A stretch of 64,000 nt of DNA, taken from NCBI RefSeq assembly GCF_016107705.1, contig NZ_JAEHGC010000006.1, positions 124,001-188,000 of the forward strand. Direction: 5' to 3'. Every line of letters begins with the position of its first letter. The first letter of the stretch is position 1. Shown here piece by piece: positions 34,371 through 43,400 of this stretch. A program made the position numbers and the translations under genes. The DNA comes from Neobacillus cucumis. Its GTDB lineage: Bacteria > Bacillota > Bacilli > Bacillales_B > DSM-18226. The notes below the pieces were generated by a model. It ran no database searches. It had not been told where the DNA came from and worked only from the letters and a program-made list of their open reading frames with translations.

Positions 34371-35405
34371 ATGACTGTAACGATTAAAGATGTAGCAAAG
34401 CTTGCGAATGTGGCCCCGTCTACTGTTTCGAGGGTTATTGCTAACAATCCTCGGATTAGTAAAGCAACAGCTCAAAAAGTAAAAAAGGCGATGGAACAAT
34501 TAGGGTATCACCCGAACTTAAATGCACGGAATTTAGCCAGCCAGTCCACGCAAACCATCGGGCTTGTTATGCCGAGTTCAGGGGATGTGGTTTTCCAAAA
34601 CCCGTTTTTCCCTACTGTCTTACAAGGAATCAGCGAAGGTGCTCATGAAAAACAATATGCGATGCATATAACAACAGGGAAGACAGATAAAGAAATCTTT
34701 GATGCAGTAATTCGCATGGTTCAGGGGAAAAGTGTGGATGGTGTCATTCTTCTTAATTCAAAGGTAGAAGATCAGGTGATTTCCTATTTAAAAGGAAGAG
34801 AGTTTCCCTTTGTCTTAATTGGAAAGCCATATAAGGATGTAGAGGAAATTACCCACGTAGATAATGATAATTTTCGGGCAATGAAAGAGGCTACTGAATA
34901 TTTAATTCAGCACGGGCACAGTCAAATTGCCTTTATCGGCGGGAGTCTTGAACTTACCGTAACCGTTGAGCGGCTTTTAGGATATGAGAGGGCGCTTAGG
35001 AATGCCAAAATTCCTTTGAAAAATGAATATATTATTCACGAAGAATTTCTGCGAGAGGGCGGACAAGAGGCTGTTAGGGAGTTAATGTCGCTTGAAGAAC
35101 GGCCGACTGCACTGGTTGTGGCGGATGATTTCATGGCACTTGGTGTCTTGAATATGCTTGATGAATTAGGAATTAAAGTTCCCGAAGACATCTCCATTGT
35201 CAGCTTTAATAATGTTCTTTTGGCGGAGATGTCAAAGCCGCCGTTAACCTCTGTTGATATCAATATCTTCGACCTTGGCTATCAAGCATCAAAGAGCTTG
35301 ATCCAAATGATTGAAAATAGCAAAGAACCGACAAAACGGATTATTATTGCTCACAAATTGGTGGAACGTCTTTCATGTGCAGAACCGATAAAGCAACAAG
35401 GGTAA
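34371..35405 (+). CDS. mdxR: LacI-family maltose regulator (MalR/MdxR type)
   Basis: A 344-residue regulator: helix-turn-helix and hinge in residues 1-60 (TIKDVAKLANVAPSTVSRVI, then ARNLASQ), followed by a periplasmic-binding-like effector domain ending in VERLSC. The ribosome binding site AGGTGAAGTGG is just upstream. Being inside the mdx operon, it most probably responds to maltose and acts at the operators downstream of the mdxE promoter (TGCAACCGTTTTCG or the neighbouring TGTAAGCGCTATAG). Whether it represses or activates cannot be read from sequence; MdxR in Bacillus subtilis activates, MalR types repress. Confidence 0.85.
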   Translation: MTVTIKDVAKLANVAPSTVSRVIANNPRISKATAQKVKKAMEQLGYHPNLNARNLASQSTQTIGLVMPSSGDVVFQNPFFPTVLQGISEGAHEKQYAMHITTGKTDKEIFDAVIRMVQGKSVDGVILLNSKVEDQVISYLKGREFPFVLIGKPYKDVEEITHVDNDNFRAMKEATEYLIQHGHSQIAFIGGSLELTVTVERLLGYERALRNAKIPLKNEYIIHEEFLREGGQEAVRELMSLEERPTALVVADDFMALGVLNMLDELGIKVPEDISIVSFNNVLLAEMSKPPLTSVDINIFDLGYQASKSLIQMIENSKEPTKRIIIAHKLVERLSCAEPIKQQG

Positions 35406-35430
35406 AAGTACGATTTGGGAAGGAACTAAT

Positions 35431-37095
35431 ATGAATAAATTATGGTGGAAAGAAGCGGTTGCCTATCAGATATATCCCCGGAGTTTTATGGACTCAAACG
35501 GGGATGGGATTGGGGATATCCAGGGGATTATTGCAAAGCTGGACTATTTAAAAGAGTTAGGGATTGATGTTATTTGGGTCTGCCCAATGTTTAAATCCCC
35601 TAATGATGACAACGGCTATGATATTAGCGATTATCAAAAAATCATGGATGAATTCGGGACGATGGCTGATTTTGATCAACTTTTACAAGAAGTCCATGAC
35701 CGTGGTATGAAATTAATTCTTGATTTAGTGATCAATCATACGAGTGATGAGCATCCATGGTTTATTGAATCTCGTTCTTCTAAGGAACATCCTAAACGGG
35801 ATTGGTATATTTGGCGGGATGGTAAGAATGGGGAAGAGCCGAATAATTGGGAAAGTATTTTTGGCGGCTCAGCATGGGAGTATGACGAGAAAACGAACCA
35901 GTATTTTCTCCATATTTTCTCGCGAAAGCAGCCTGATTTGAATTGGGAAAATCCAGAGGTACGGAATTCTCTCTATGAAATGATCAATTGGTGGCTTGAT
36001 AAAGGAATTGACGGTTTCCGCGTGGATGCCATCAGCCATATTAAAAAGGAACCTGGACTCAAGGATATGCCAAATCCGGATGACCTAAAATATGTCTCTT
36101 CCTTTGATAAACATATGAATGTAAAAGGGATTCATACTTTTTTAAAAGAGTTAAAAGAAGAAACCTTTGCAAAATATGACATTATGACTGTTGGGGAAGC
36201 GAATGGTGTTTCAGTGGACGATATTGATCTTTGGGTCGATGAGAAGCAGGGGAAATTCAATATGGTCTTTCAATTCGAGCATCTCAACCTTTGGGATGCG
36301 GAGCTGAAAAAAGTACTGAATATCATTGAACTAAAAAATGTTTTATCCCGTTGGCAAAAGGGACTTGAAGGTATGGGCTGGAATGCCTTATTTATCGAAA
36401 ATCATGATAAGGCCCGGGTCGTTTCTACGTGGGGAAATGACCAGGAATTTTGGCAAGAAAGTGCAAAGGCATTTGCGGCTATGTACTTTTTAATGCAGGG
36501 AACTCCATTTGTTTACCAGGGACAGGAAATTGGGATGACCAATGTAAAATTTGAGTCCATTGATGATTACGACGATGTTGCTACGAAAAATCTTTATCAC
36601 TTGAAAACGGCAGCTGGGGTTCCACATGAAGAGATTATGAGAATCATTTGGGCGTCAAGTCGTGATAATTCGCGAACACCAATGCAATGGTCTGCGGAAC
36701 AAAACGCAGGTTTTTCGACCGGAACGCCATGGATGAAGGTCAATCCAAATTATTCGGAAATCAATGTTGCGGACCAAGAGAAGAATCCGGATTCCGTCTT
36801 GAATTTTTATAAAAAAATGATTCAGTTAAAAAAGGCAAATGAAGTGTTTACTTATGGGATGTATGAATTGCTATTAGCGGAAGATCCGCAGATTTTTGCC
36901 TATACAAGAACATTATGGCAGGACCGGGTGATAGTAATGGCCAATCTTTCTGAACGGCCTGCTAGCATATCCGAGGGAATTGGCATTGTATTTGATCATA
37001 AAAACCTACTTTTAAAGAACTATGAAATAGAGAAACATGAACCAACTGAACGAATTACGTTAAAGCCATACGAAACAAGGGTCTATCGATTATAG
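35431..37095 (+). CDS. Alpha-glucosidase (GH13, alpha-1,4 type)
   Basis: A 554-residue cytoplasmic GH13 enzyme paralogous to 26749-28419. Nucleophile Asp199 in DGFRVDAISHIKK, acid/base Glu256 in TVGEANG, third Asp in IENHDKARVVS. The residue after the nucleophile is Ala, not Val as in the other copy; in characterised relatives Ala or Thr here permits alpha-1,4 bonds while Val favours alpha-1,6. It therefore probably splits maltose and maltodextrins. Last gene of the mdx operon, 25 bases after the LacI regulator, with GGAAGGA as ribosome binding site and a strong terminator after. Confidence 0.88.
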   Translation: MNKLWWKEAVAYQIYPRSFMDSNGDGIGDIQGIIAKLDYLKELGIDVIWVCPMFKSPNDDNGYDISDYQKIMDEFGTMADFDQLLQEVHDRGMKLILDLVINHTSDEHPWFIESRSSKEHPKRDWYIWRDGKNGEEPNNWESIFGGSAWEYDEKTNQYFLHIFSRKQPDLNWENPEVRNSLYEMINWWLDKGIDGFRVDAISHIKKEPGLKDMPNPDDLKYVSSFDKHMNVKGIHTFLKELKEETFAKYDIMTVGEANGVSVDDIDLWVDEKQGKFNMVFQFEHLNLWDAELKKVLNIIELKNVLSRWQKGLEGMGWNALFIENHDKARVVSTWGNDQEFWQESAKAFAAMYFLMQGTPFVYQGQEIGMTNVKFESIDDYDDVATKNLYHLKTAAGVPHEEIMRIIWASSRDNSRTPMQWSAEQNAGFSTGTPWMKVNPNYSEINVADQEKNPDSVLNFYKKMIQLKKANEVFTYGMYELLLAEDPQIFAYTRTLWQDRVIVMANLSERPASISEGIGIVFDHKNLLLKNYEIEKHEPTERITLKPYETRVYRL

Positions 37096-37130
37096 AAAAA
37101 AGCGGAGGGAGTATTGACCTCCGCTTTTTA
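37096..37130 (+). terminator. Terminator of the mdx operon
   Basis: AAGCGGAGG...CCTCCGCTT stem flanked by A-run and T-run; also usable for the convergent DoxX gene. Confidence 0.9.
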
Positions 37131-37138
37131 AATTTCAA

Positions 37139-37654
37139 TTAAGATATTGCTTTAGGTTTTTCTTTTTCAATATGATTTTTTCTTGCTTTTCGAATGAAAG
37201 GAATAACCCAGCGGTCTAATCCAATTTTACCTGCGTTATATCCGGCAGTTAAAATAATAAAGCCAAGGAAGATGTCTCGTGGGTTATGAGATACGGTTCC
37301 TGCTAAGAAGAAGGTAAAGTTCATCATTAAGCCAAAGAACATGGCAGCAGTAGTGAAGCAGCCTAGAATAAGACCAAGTCCGACTAGTGTTTCTCCCCAT
37401 GGTACAATGAAATTGAATAAATCTACATTTGGAAGGGCGAAGCCTTTAAGGAAACCTACAAACCAGCCGAAGACAACATCCCCTTCAGGCCCTTTTACCG
37501 GGTTGGCAATCGCTCCTTTTAAATAACCAGATGCATCGAATCCTCCCATTAATTTGTGGAGCCCTGCTGTGAACCAAGAGTAACCCAAGTATAAACGTAA
37601 TATTGTTAAAAGGACGGCAGCGCTTTTATTTTCCCGTAAAAATTGATTAAACAT
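37139..37654 (-). CDS. DoxX-family membrane protein
   Basis: A 171-residue protein with four hydrophobic segments and the DoxX-type sequence LRLYLGYSWFTAGLHKLMGG near the N-terminus, then FIVPWGETLVGLGLILGCFT. Proteins of this family take part in respiratory quinol or thiol oxidation in some organisms; in Bacilli the role is mostly unknown. AAAGGTGG lies before the ATG. It is convergent with the mdx operon and monocistronic. Confidence 0.8.
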   Translation of the reverse strand: MFNQFLRENKSAAVLLTILRLYLGYSWFTAGLHKLMGGFDASGYLKGAIANPVKGPEGDVVFGWFVGFLKGFALPNVDLFNFIVPWGETLVGLGLILGCFTTAAMFFGLMMNFTFFLAGTVSHNPRDIFLGFIILTAGYNAGKIGLDRWVIPFIRKARKNHIEKEKPKAIS

Positions 37655-37793
37655 AACTCATTCCACCTTTCATTTTTTTATTGTTTCTTTATACTACAAT
37701 GTATTCACCGGTCATCTTTTTAACATATTGATAGGATTAAGTTCACCGTTTGTTCGAAATGTTTTGACAAACTGTTGAATGGGTTAGAAACTA

Positions 37794-37837
37794 AAAAAAG
37801 CGATTTTCTCTTGGACAAGAGAAAATCGCTTTTTTTA
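37794..37837 (-). terminator. Strong bidirectional terminator
   Basis: AAAAAAAGCGATTTTCTCTTG-ga and its complement: a 15-bp core stem plus A/T flanks. It ends the minus-strand gene at 37900. Confidence 0.9.
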
Positions 37838-37899
37838 TAACCTATTATACTCTTACGGTTATATGTGAGCTTTTAAGATAGGTAATTCATATTTAAAAT

Positions 37900-38289
37900 C
37901 TATATTCCCCATTTCATGGATACGGTTAGGGTGCAGCAACTCATTGGTGCTTGCTGAGTGGGTTGCGTGGTCAGCTCAAAGATTACGCCAGAGGGGGTGA
38001 ATTTCGTAATCACAGGGACTTTTAAGCTAATGGATTTAATTAACTGATCGACCTCCGCTTTTTTTCCTTGCTGTGCAACGGTCATCATTTTATGAGCGAA
38101 TCCCTCATCCCCTAACCTGTCTAATAAAATACTTCCCTGTTCCATTAGGAGACGAAAGGACTTCACTGACTTTGAAAATATTTTTATATCAACGGGCGGA
38201 TACGTTCTTTGGAGGGGATAGTTTACATAATAACCAGGGTAGGCGGGTACAGGAGGATAGATTGGGTAATGAAAAGGGTTATAGTACAT
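37900..38289 (-). CDS. Conserved-looking small protein with Pro/Tyr-rich N-terminus
   Basis: A 129-residue protein. The first 30 residues are rich in Pro and Tyr (MYYNPFHYPIYPPVPAYPGY), then a helical segment (SFRLLMEQGSILLDRLGDEG and FAHKMMTVAQQGKKAEVDQL) and a strand-rich C-terminus ending in SCCTLTVSMKWG. The ATG at 38289 follows GGAAGGAGAG. A Tyr/Pro-rich head is common in Bacillus spore-coat and inner-spore proteins, but this is only suggestive. I do not recognise the family. Confidence 0.55.
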   Translation of the reverse strand: MYYNPFHYPIYPPVPAYPGYYVNYPLQRTYPPVDIKIFSKSVKSFRLLMEQGSILLDRLGDEGFAHKMMTVAQQGKKAEVDQLIKSISLKVPVITKFTPSGVIFELTTQPTQQAPMSCCTLTVSMKWGI

Positions 38290-38436
38290 TCGTAACTCTC
38301 CTTCCATAGTAGAAAACACAAGGCAATATACCTTATGTTTAATGAAATATTTTGGTTACTTAATGAAAATGCATTTCTTGGCGGGAAAGAATTGTAAAAC
38401 GGTGTCGGAAGGTTTATCTGGGAATTCCTTGATAAC

Positions 38437-38450
38437 GTGATACATATCAC
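38437..38450 (+). promoter_or_regulatory. Fnr/Crp-like box upstream of the ctaA-like gene
   Basis: GTGATACATATCAC is a perfect Fnr-type palindrome (consensus TGTGA-N6-TCACA, with C in the outer positions). A TATAGT -10 candidate lies at 38484-38489, putting the box near -52. Confidence 0.45.
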
Positions 38451-38515
38451 CGAATTACTTGTCCTCATTTGGTAAATTGTTCCTATAGTCAAAATATTTA
38501 AATACAGGGGGATGA

Positions 38516-39454
38516 ATGTTGAACAAACGAAATTTAGCATTGCTGACTATTTTTCTTACCTATTTTTTGATTGTGTTCGGAGGGTATGTGGCTTCCTCTA
38601 ATTCCGGTATGGGGTGCGGGCCTGAATGGCCGATGTGTAATGGTGAAATTGTTCCATCTTTAAAAGGAGCTACTCTGATTGAATATCTGCACCGGGTGAT
38701 TGGGGCTTTACTTGGAATCCTTTCTTTACTGTTATTTTTCCAGATTCTTCGCTCAAAGCTGGGTTTTACCGCTCGTATTGTATCCTTTACGATGCTCGGG
38801 CTGCTCACGGTTCAGGTTCTTCTTGGTGCAGTGGTCGTGGTACGCGACCTGCCTTCCATTATCATCACCATCCATTTATTAATTGCGATGCTTTTTATGG
38901 GCATTTTAATATGGATATGGAGGTACCCTTATTTAGATGGTGCGCAACAATCTTATCAGGTTCAACACCGAAGTCAAAAATCAATTATCTTTCATTTAAA
39001 TATCTTACTGGGCCTTATTCTATTAACCTTGGGATTTGGGGCCTATATCAAGCATGAAACTTACGGACTGGCCTGCGGCTGGTTGGGCTGCAGGCAATCA
39101 TTTTTCCCAGGGACAACACCAGAGGTACTGCAATCTTTCCATAGAGGATTAGCAGTTGTCACGGCACTTTATCTTCTAGTCGTAACGTTTTATGCTTTTT
39201 CAAAAAGCTGGGGCAAGGCTTTAAGGAAACGCATGTTGCTGTGTACCTTTACGGTGATTATGCAGCTCGTGATTGGCGTAATGGTTATTGTCACGAAGCT
39301 TGATCTCCCATGGGCTGTTTTCCACCTGGCCATAGCTACTGCTTTGTTCGCTTTTGTTACGGAAGCAAGGGTTTATGCGGGGAATTTGGCAGTTAAAGCA
39401 GGTCCTAAATATCCGCAAAAAGTTGGAGAGAATGGGCGGCGAAGTAGTTTTTGA
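38516..39454 (+). CDS. ctaA: Heme A synthase-like protein CtaA
   Basis: A 312-residue, eight-helix membrane protein. Conserved elements: GGYVASSNSGMGCGPEWPMC (first Cys pair), IEYLHRVIGALLG (catalytic Glu and heme ligand His), the second His in TIHLLIAMLF, a second Cys pair in CGWLGC, and later His in SFHRGLAVV and VFHLAIAT. These are the Cys pairs and four His of Bacillus-type CtaA, which oxidises heme O to heme A for cytochrome aa3/caa3. No ctaB or ctaCDEF gene is adjacent, so it may be a second copy or an orphan. GGGGG lies before the ATG; the TTG next to it is an equal candidate. An Fnr-like box upstream suggests oxygen-dependent control. Confidence 0.85.
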   Translation: MLNKRNLALLTIFLTYFLIVFGGYVASSNSGMGCGPEWPMCNGEIVPSLKGATLIEYLHRVIGALLGILSLLLFFQILRSKLGFTARIVSFTMLGLLTVQVLLGAVVVVRDLPSIIITIHLLIAMLFMGILIWIWRYPYLDGAQQSYQVQHRSQKSIIFHLNILLGLILLTLGFGAYIKHETYGLACGWLGCRQSFFPGTTPEVLQSFHRGLAVVTALYLLVVTFYAFSKSWGKALRKRMLLCTFTVIMQLVIGVMVIVTKLDLPWAVFHLAIATALFAFVTEARVYAGNLAVKAGPKYPQKVGENGRRSSF

Positions 39455-39494
39455 AAATCCACCAATTCTAAATGATTGTAGCTTTCATTGGAAT

Positions 39495-39567
39495 CGCTGA
39501 TAAATCGTTTTGATTCGCTGATAAACTGCTCCAATTCGCTGATAAAAGTGAAAAATACGCTGATAAA
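39495..39567. repeat. Four tandem CGCTGATAAA units with 21-bp period
   Basis: CGCTGATAAA at 39495, 39516, 39537 and 39558, each exactly 21 bp apart and joined by 11-bp variable spacers, directly after the ctaA-like gene and before a terminator. Confidence 0.85.
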
Positions 39568-39570
39568 ATA

Positions 39571-39612
39571 AAAAAAAGCGTTTGGACTTCTAGAAATCCA
39601 AACGCTTTTTTT
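39571..39612 (-). terminator. Bidirectional terminator between ctaA-like and LiaG-like genes
   Basis: AAAAAAAGCGTTTGGA/TCCAAACGCTTTTTTT: 16-bp stem including the A/T ends; it overlaps the stop codon of the minus-strand gene. Confidence 0.9.
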
Positions 39613-40462
39613 AATGAATATCAATATTCCCGCTTGAAACCGACAGATTGATCATATGTTCTCCTGTGCCATGTGTTCCTTTTATACTTTTACGACTAAA
39701 TTCTTTGGACTTCAAAGGAAAATCACAGGAAATATTGCCACTGCTTACTTCTCCATCTAAAACAAAGTCTGCATCATTTGGCAGGTTAAGATTGACATTT
39801 CCGGAACTTAAATCAAGATCAATAGAATCTGTTAATTTGTCTACCTGAATTTTTGCTCTTCCTGATGAAACATCCCCGTCTATTTTACCTATATAATGTT
39901 GAATATCAAGATTCCCTGAACTAAGATCAAAAGTGCCAGTTTTGGAGGTTAGTGAATCAATGTGAACATTGCCTGATGAACCGTCATGAATAAAATGATT
40001 CACAGTAAGGTTGTCGAGATTCATATTTCCGGAACCAATATCAACAGATAATTTATCTAATTTCATGGACTTCCCCGAAAATTCAAGATTTCCGGAGCCT
40101 AAGTCAATTTCCATATCTTGCTGATAAGTTTCCGGAATATAGACTTTTAATGTTTTTTTTTCAAATGGCGTCCAATCAAACCAATCAAACCATTTCTTTT
40201 TCACAGTTACTTCAACCGTATCCCCGTCTTCGTTCACAGTCATTTTTCCTTTTCCATCAAGAACGGCTTTTAAATTCATGCGATCCTCTGGAATAATATC
40301 AGCATTAACAGCGGAAACATCAACCTTAATGACACGGACATCGCCAGAAATCGCAGCACTACCTTCACGGCTACCGGCAGAAAACCAATCAAAACGCAGC
40401 GATTGTTGAAAAATAAAATACAAACCGGTAATGATTAATAATATAATCACAATTCTTTTCAT
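39611..40462 (-). CDS. LiaG-like DUF4097 beta-helix protein
   Basis: A 283-residue protein with one N-terminal membrane anchor (RIVIILLIITGLYFIF) and an extracytoplasmic, repeat-rich DUF4097 domain: at least eight copies of an S-S-G-N or G-S-G-N turn (IDLGSGNLEFSGKSM, VDIGSGNMNLDNL, FDLSSGNLDIQHY, LDLSSGNVNLNL, GEVSSGNISCDF, SVSSGNIDIH), each one rung of a beta-solenoid. LiaG of the lia envelope-stress operon has this structure. Here the gene is alone, with GGGGAGG before the ATG and no liaFSR around. A role at the envelope is likely; the specific one is unknown. Confidence 0.8.
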   Translation of the reverse strand: MKRIVIILLIITGLYFIFQQSLRFDWFSAGSREGSAAISGDVRVIKVDVSAVNADIIPEDRMNLKAVLDGKGKMTVNEDGDTVEVTVKKKWFDWFDWTPFEKKTLKVYIPETYQQDMEIDLGSGNLEFSGKSMKLDKLSVDIGSGNMNLDNLTVNHFIHDGSSGNVHIDSLTSKTGTFDLSSGNLDIQHYIGKIDGDVSSGRAKIQVDKLTDSIDLDLSSGNVNLNLPNDADFVLDGEVSSGNISCDFPLKSKEFSRKSIKGTHGTGEHMINLSVSSGNIDIH

Positions 40463-40678
40463 CTTTTTTTCCTCCCCATTTCCAGTTTTTATCTATAAAT
40501 ACATCTTATAGGGGAAAGGGGGGGGTTCACAATGCACTGGAGATTTAATTCTGTTTAAGACTTAAGACGTATGGAACTGGGGACCCTTTAACACAAAGTG
40601 TAAATGGATATATTTTGAAAGACGAAGTACTTTAATTTACTAGAATTTGTGATATTCTTTGTATTGGAGGTGTTGAAG

Positions 40679-41026
40679 TTGACAATAGAAAAAATTACGC
40701 CAAAAGAATTACATGAACGGTTAAATAGAAATGAAAAGGTTTTGCTCCTTGATGTCAGAGCTGAAGAAAAATATCAGGCTGAACACATAACAGCTCCTCA
40801 AATTGAAAACCTCAATATTCCTAAAACGATTATTTTTGAAGCAGAGGAAACAAAAGAGGATGTGAAATTATCCCTTCCAAAGGAAAAGGAGATCATCGTA
40901 ACCTGTACAACCGGGAATTCAGCAGCAAAATGTGCCAATATCCTCAGCACCATTGATTATAAAGTCAAAGTTTTAGAGGGCGGTCTGACGGCTTGGAAGG
41001 AATATCAAAAATCGCTGGAAAAATAG
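40679..41026 (+). CDS. Rhodanese-like sulfurtransferase
   Basis: A 115-residue single rhodanese domain. TPKELHERLNRNEKVLLLDV and RAEEKYQAEHI form the N-terminal signature, and the active loop is CTTGNSA with the persulfide-forming Cys, followed by VLEGGLTAWKEY. Start TTG at 40679, eight bases after GGAGG. It precedes a BASS transporter by 15 bases and an NCS2 permease further on, forming a three-gene operon. Grouping of a rhodanese with small-anion or purine transporters suggests sulfur-compound handling, but no substrate can be named. Confidence 0.85.
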   Translation: MTIEKITPKELHERLNRNEKVLLLDVRAEEKYQAEHITAPQIENLNIPKTIIFEAEETKEDVKLSLPKEKEIIVTCTTGNSAAKCANILSTIDYKVKVLEGGLTAWKEYQKSLEK

Positions 41027-41041
41027 TGAGGAGAGACCTTC

Positions 41042-42016
41042 ATGCTGCAAAGATTAAATAAGCAACTAGAAAAAATTTTGCCTTTAATTACACCTGTCAG
41101 CGTTATCCTAGGCGTTTTGTTTAGTGTTTATCTAAAGGACTTTTCCTATTTAATCCCTTGGTTATTTGCCTTTATGACTTTTTCCGGGAGCCTAAGTTCG
41201 AATTTTAAATCACTAACAGAGGTGATTACCCATCCGTTCCCTGTATTTTTAGCTATGTGCATATTACATGTGTTCATGCCGCTTTGGGCCTGGGGGGTGG
41301 GGCATGTTGCCTTTTATGGTGATGATTTTACCGTTACCGGGTTAATCCTAGCAATGGTCATTCCAACAGGTGTCACTAGTTTTATTTGGGTATCGATTTA
41401 CAAAGGAAATATTCCAATGACTTTATCGATCATTTTAGTGGATACATTACTTTCCCCGCTCATTGTTCCTTACTCCATTTCTCTTTTTATGGGCCAAAAA
41501 ATCGATATGGATTTTATAAGTATCATGAAGGGGTTATTTGGAATGGTAGTGCTTCCTTCGTTAATTGGTATGTTCTTAAACCAGGTGACGAAGGGAAGGA
41601 TTAAGGATCAACTAGGTTCAAAGCTTGCTCCTTTTTCAAAAATCTGCATGGGGGTCGTCGTGATGTTGAACGGTTCTGTCGTAGCCCCCTATTTGCGGCA
41701 TATCCATCTAAAATTAGTCCTTATTACCTTGGTGGTATTTTTCATTGCCCTTACTGGTTATTTATTTTCCTTTCTCTTAGGGCGGTTCATCAAAAGTGAC
41801 CGTGATACTGTGATTACATTAACCTTCACTGGAGGAATGCGGAATATTAGCGCCGGGGCTGTAATCGCTGTTTCTTATTTTCCTGCGGCGGTAGCCGTTC
41901 CAGTCGTGGTTGGCATGCTATTCCAGCAAATTTTAGCCTCATTAAATGGATATTTCTTAAATAAATATTATGATAAAAAGATTGAACACCATGACTCTAA
42001 ATCTGTTGCTGTATAG
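41042..42016 (+). CDS. BASS-family (bile acid:Na+ symporter-like) transporter
   Basis: A 324-residue protein with about ten membrane segments. The pattern ILAMVIPTGVTSFIWVSIYKG and later LTFTGGMRNISAGAVIAVSY are the crossover motifs of the bile-acid/sodium symporter superfamily. Bacillus subtilis YocS is a relative. Bacterial members transport pantoate, keto acids or other organic anions. GAGGAGAG lies before the ATG. Middle gene of the rhodanese-BASS-NCS2 operon. Confidence 0.8.
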   Translation: MLQRLNKQLEKILPLITPVSVILGVLFSVYLKDFSYLIPWLFAFMTFSGSLSSNFKSLTEVITHPFPVFLAMCILHVFMPLWAWGVGHVAFYGDDFTVTGLILAMVIPTGVTSFIWVSIYKGNIPMTLSIILVDTLLSPLIVPYSISLFMGQKIDMDFISIMKGLFGMVVLPSLIGMFLNQVTKGRIKDQLGSKLAPFSKICMGVVVMLNGSVVAPYLRHIHLKLVLITLVVFFIALTGYLFSFLLGRFIKSDRDTVITLTFTGGMRNISAGAVIAVSYFPAAVAVPVVVGMLFQQILASLNGYFLNKYYDKKIEHHDSKSVAV

Positions 42017-42039
42017 TTGTAAAGAAGGAGTATGGAAGA

Positions 42040-43356
42040 ATGAGTGAATTCACGAAGAAGGGCAGCGGATTTTTGACAGGAGTTCAAGGCATTCAGTGGG
42101 CGGTCTTTATGCTTACCAATATTATTGCCGTTCCTATCGTGATCGGGGCAGCTTTTCATATGTCTCCCGCTGAAATTTCAACCTTTATGCAGCGTATGCT
42201 ATTTGTAACGGGGGCAGCTACCTTAGTCCAGTTGTTCATTGGACATCGCCTGCAGGTGGTAGAAGGTGCTGCCGGTATGTGGTGGGCTTTGTTTATTGTT
42301 CTAGGTGCCATGAGTGTCCCTACTGAGAAAGGGCATTTATTGCAGCAATTAGAAATGGGCCTGGTTATTGCAGGAATCATTTTAGCAATATTAGGTTTTT
42401 CACCCATAGTTGAGAAAATTACAAATTTGTTTACCCCAATTGTAACCGGAGTTTATTTAATTTTGCTTGTCAGCCAAATGAGCGGTTCTTTTATAAAAAG
42501 TATGCTGGGAATTACCGAAACGAATCATTTAAATGGGAAAATAATTGGTATTTGTCTCATAGAAATCATTGTTATATTACTTTTTTCATTAAAGGCAAGA
42601 GGGATTCTGAGAAGCATGGGTCCTTTAGTTGGTATTGTGATCGGCTGGTTATTATTTCATTTTTTAGGATTAATCCAACCCGGAAAAGCTTACGAGCCAG
42701 CAGGATGGTTTGCTGTTCCGAAAGTATTCAGCTGGGGTGCACCACAGTTTGATTTCGGGATTGTCTTAACCTCTGTCATCACCGCCATTATTTTAATTTC
42801 AAATGTAATTGCAAGTATCCTAGTGGTTGGAATTGCCCTTGAGAGGGAGATACAGCCACGCGAATATTCAAAAGGAATTTTTGGTAATGGGGTCAATTTA
42901 TTTCTCTCAGGACTCTTTTCTGTTGTAGGAGTTGTGCCATTATCCATATCAGCCGGATTCATCGGAACAACGGGAATTAAAGAGAAAAGTCCAATTGTGT
43001 TTGGGGCTATTTTAATTGTGATTTCAAGTTTTTTTCCATACATCGGTGAGTTTTTTTCTAAATTGCCAATGGAAGTTGCCTATACATCCTTATTTATTCT
43101 ATTTTCTCAAATGATGGGCTTTGGAATCCGCGACCTTATGGGACAGGAACCAACATCGAGAAATTTATTGGTCATTGGCCTTTCGTTAATGGTCGGAATC
43201 GGAATGATGTTTGTCCCAACCGCAGCGTTTGAAACAGTGGCGCCGTGGCTGCGAAATATTATTGCTAATGGCTTACTCGTAGGTCTGATTTTATGTTTAT
43301 TTTTAGAACATCTGGTATTCCGGGAGAAAAAAAATCCCGCAATAAATATGAGCTAG
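42040..43356 (+). CDS. NCS2-family nucleobase permease
   Basis: A 438-residue protein with 12-14 membrane segments. GIQWAVFMLTNIIAVPIVIG at the N-terminus (Q of TM1) and the later ALEREIQPREYSKGIFGNG segment, with the NCS2 motif-like GVVPLSISAGFIGTTGI, place it in the xanthine/uracil permease family. Substrate purine or pyrimidine; B. subtilis YwdJ is of this kind. AGAAGGAG precedes the ATG. Third gene of the operon; a terminator follows at once. Confidence 0.8.
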   Translation: MSEFTKKGSGFLTGVQGIQWAVFMLTNIIAVPIVIGAAFHMSPAEISTFMQRMLFVTGAATLVQLFIGHRLQVVEGAAGMWWALFIVLGAMSVPTEKGHLLQQLEMGLVIAGIILAILGFSPIVEKITNLFTPIVTGVYLILLVSQMSGSFIKSMLGITETNHLNGKIIGICLIEIIVILLFSLKARGILRSMGPLVGIVIGWLLFHFLGLIQPGKAYEPAGWFAVPKVFSWGAPQFDFGIVLTSVITAIILISNVIASILVVGIALEREIQPREYSKGIFGNGVNLFLSGLFSVVGVVPLSISAGFIGTTGIKEKSPIVFGAILIVISSFFPYIGEFFSKLPMEVAYTSLFILFSQMMGFGIRDLMGQEPTSRNLLVIGLSLMVGIGMMFVPTAAFETVAPWLRNIIANGLLVGLILCLFLEHLVFREKKNPAINMS

Positions 43357-43361
43357 ATGAC

Positions 43362-43400
43362 AAAAAGAAATCCTCTCATGTGCTGAGAGGATTTCTTTTT
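43362..43400 (+). terminator. Bidirectional terminator
   Basis: 17-bp perfect stem AAAAAGAAATCCTCTCA with its complement around TGTGC; between convergent genes. Confidence 0.92.

Noticed and set aside
39495..39567. CRISPR array
   Set aside because: Units of 10 bp with 11-bp spacers are far too short and no cas gene is present.
39373..39624. Minus-strand frame with repeated FISE/FISD units
   Set aside because: It is just the translation of the 21-bp tandem repeat and the end of ctaA in antisense; no ribosome binding site.
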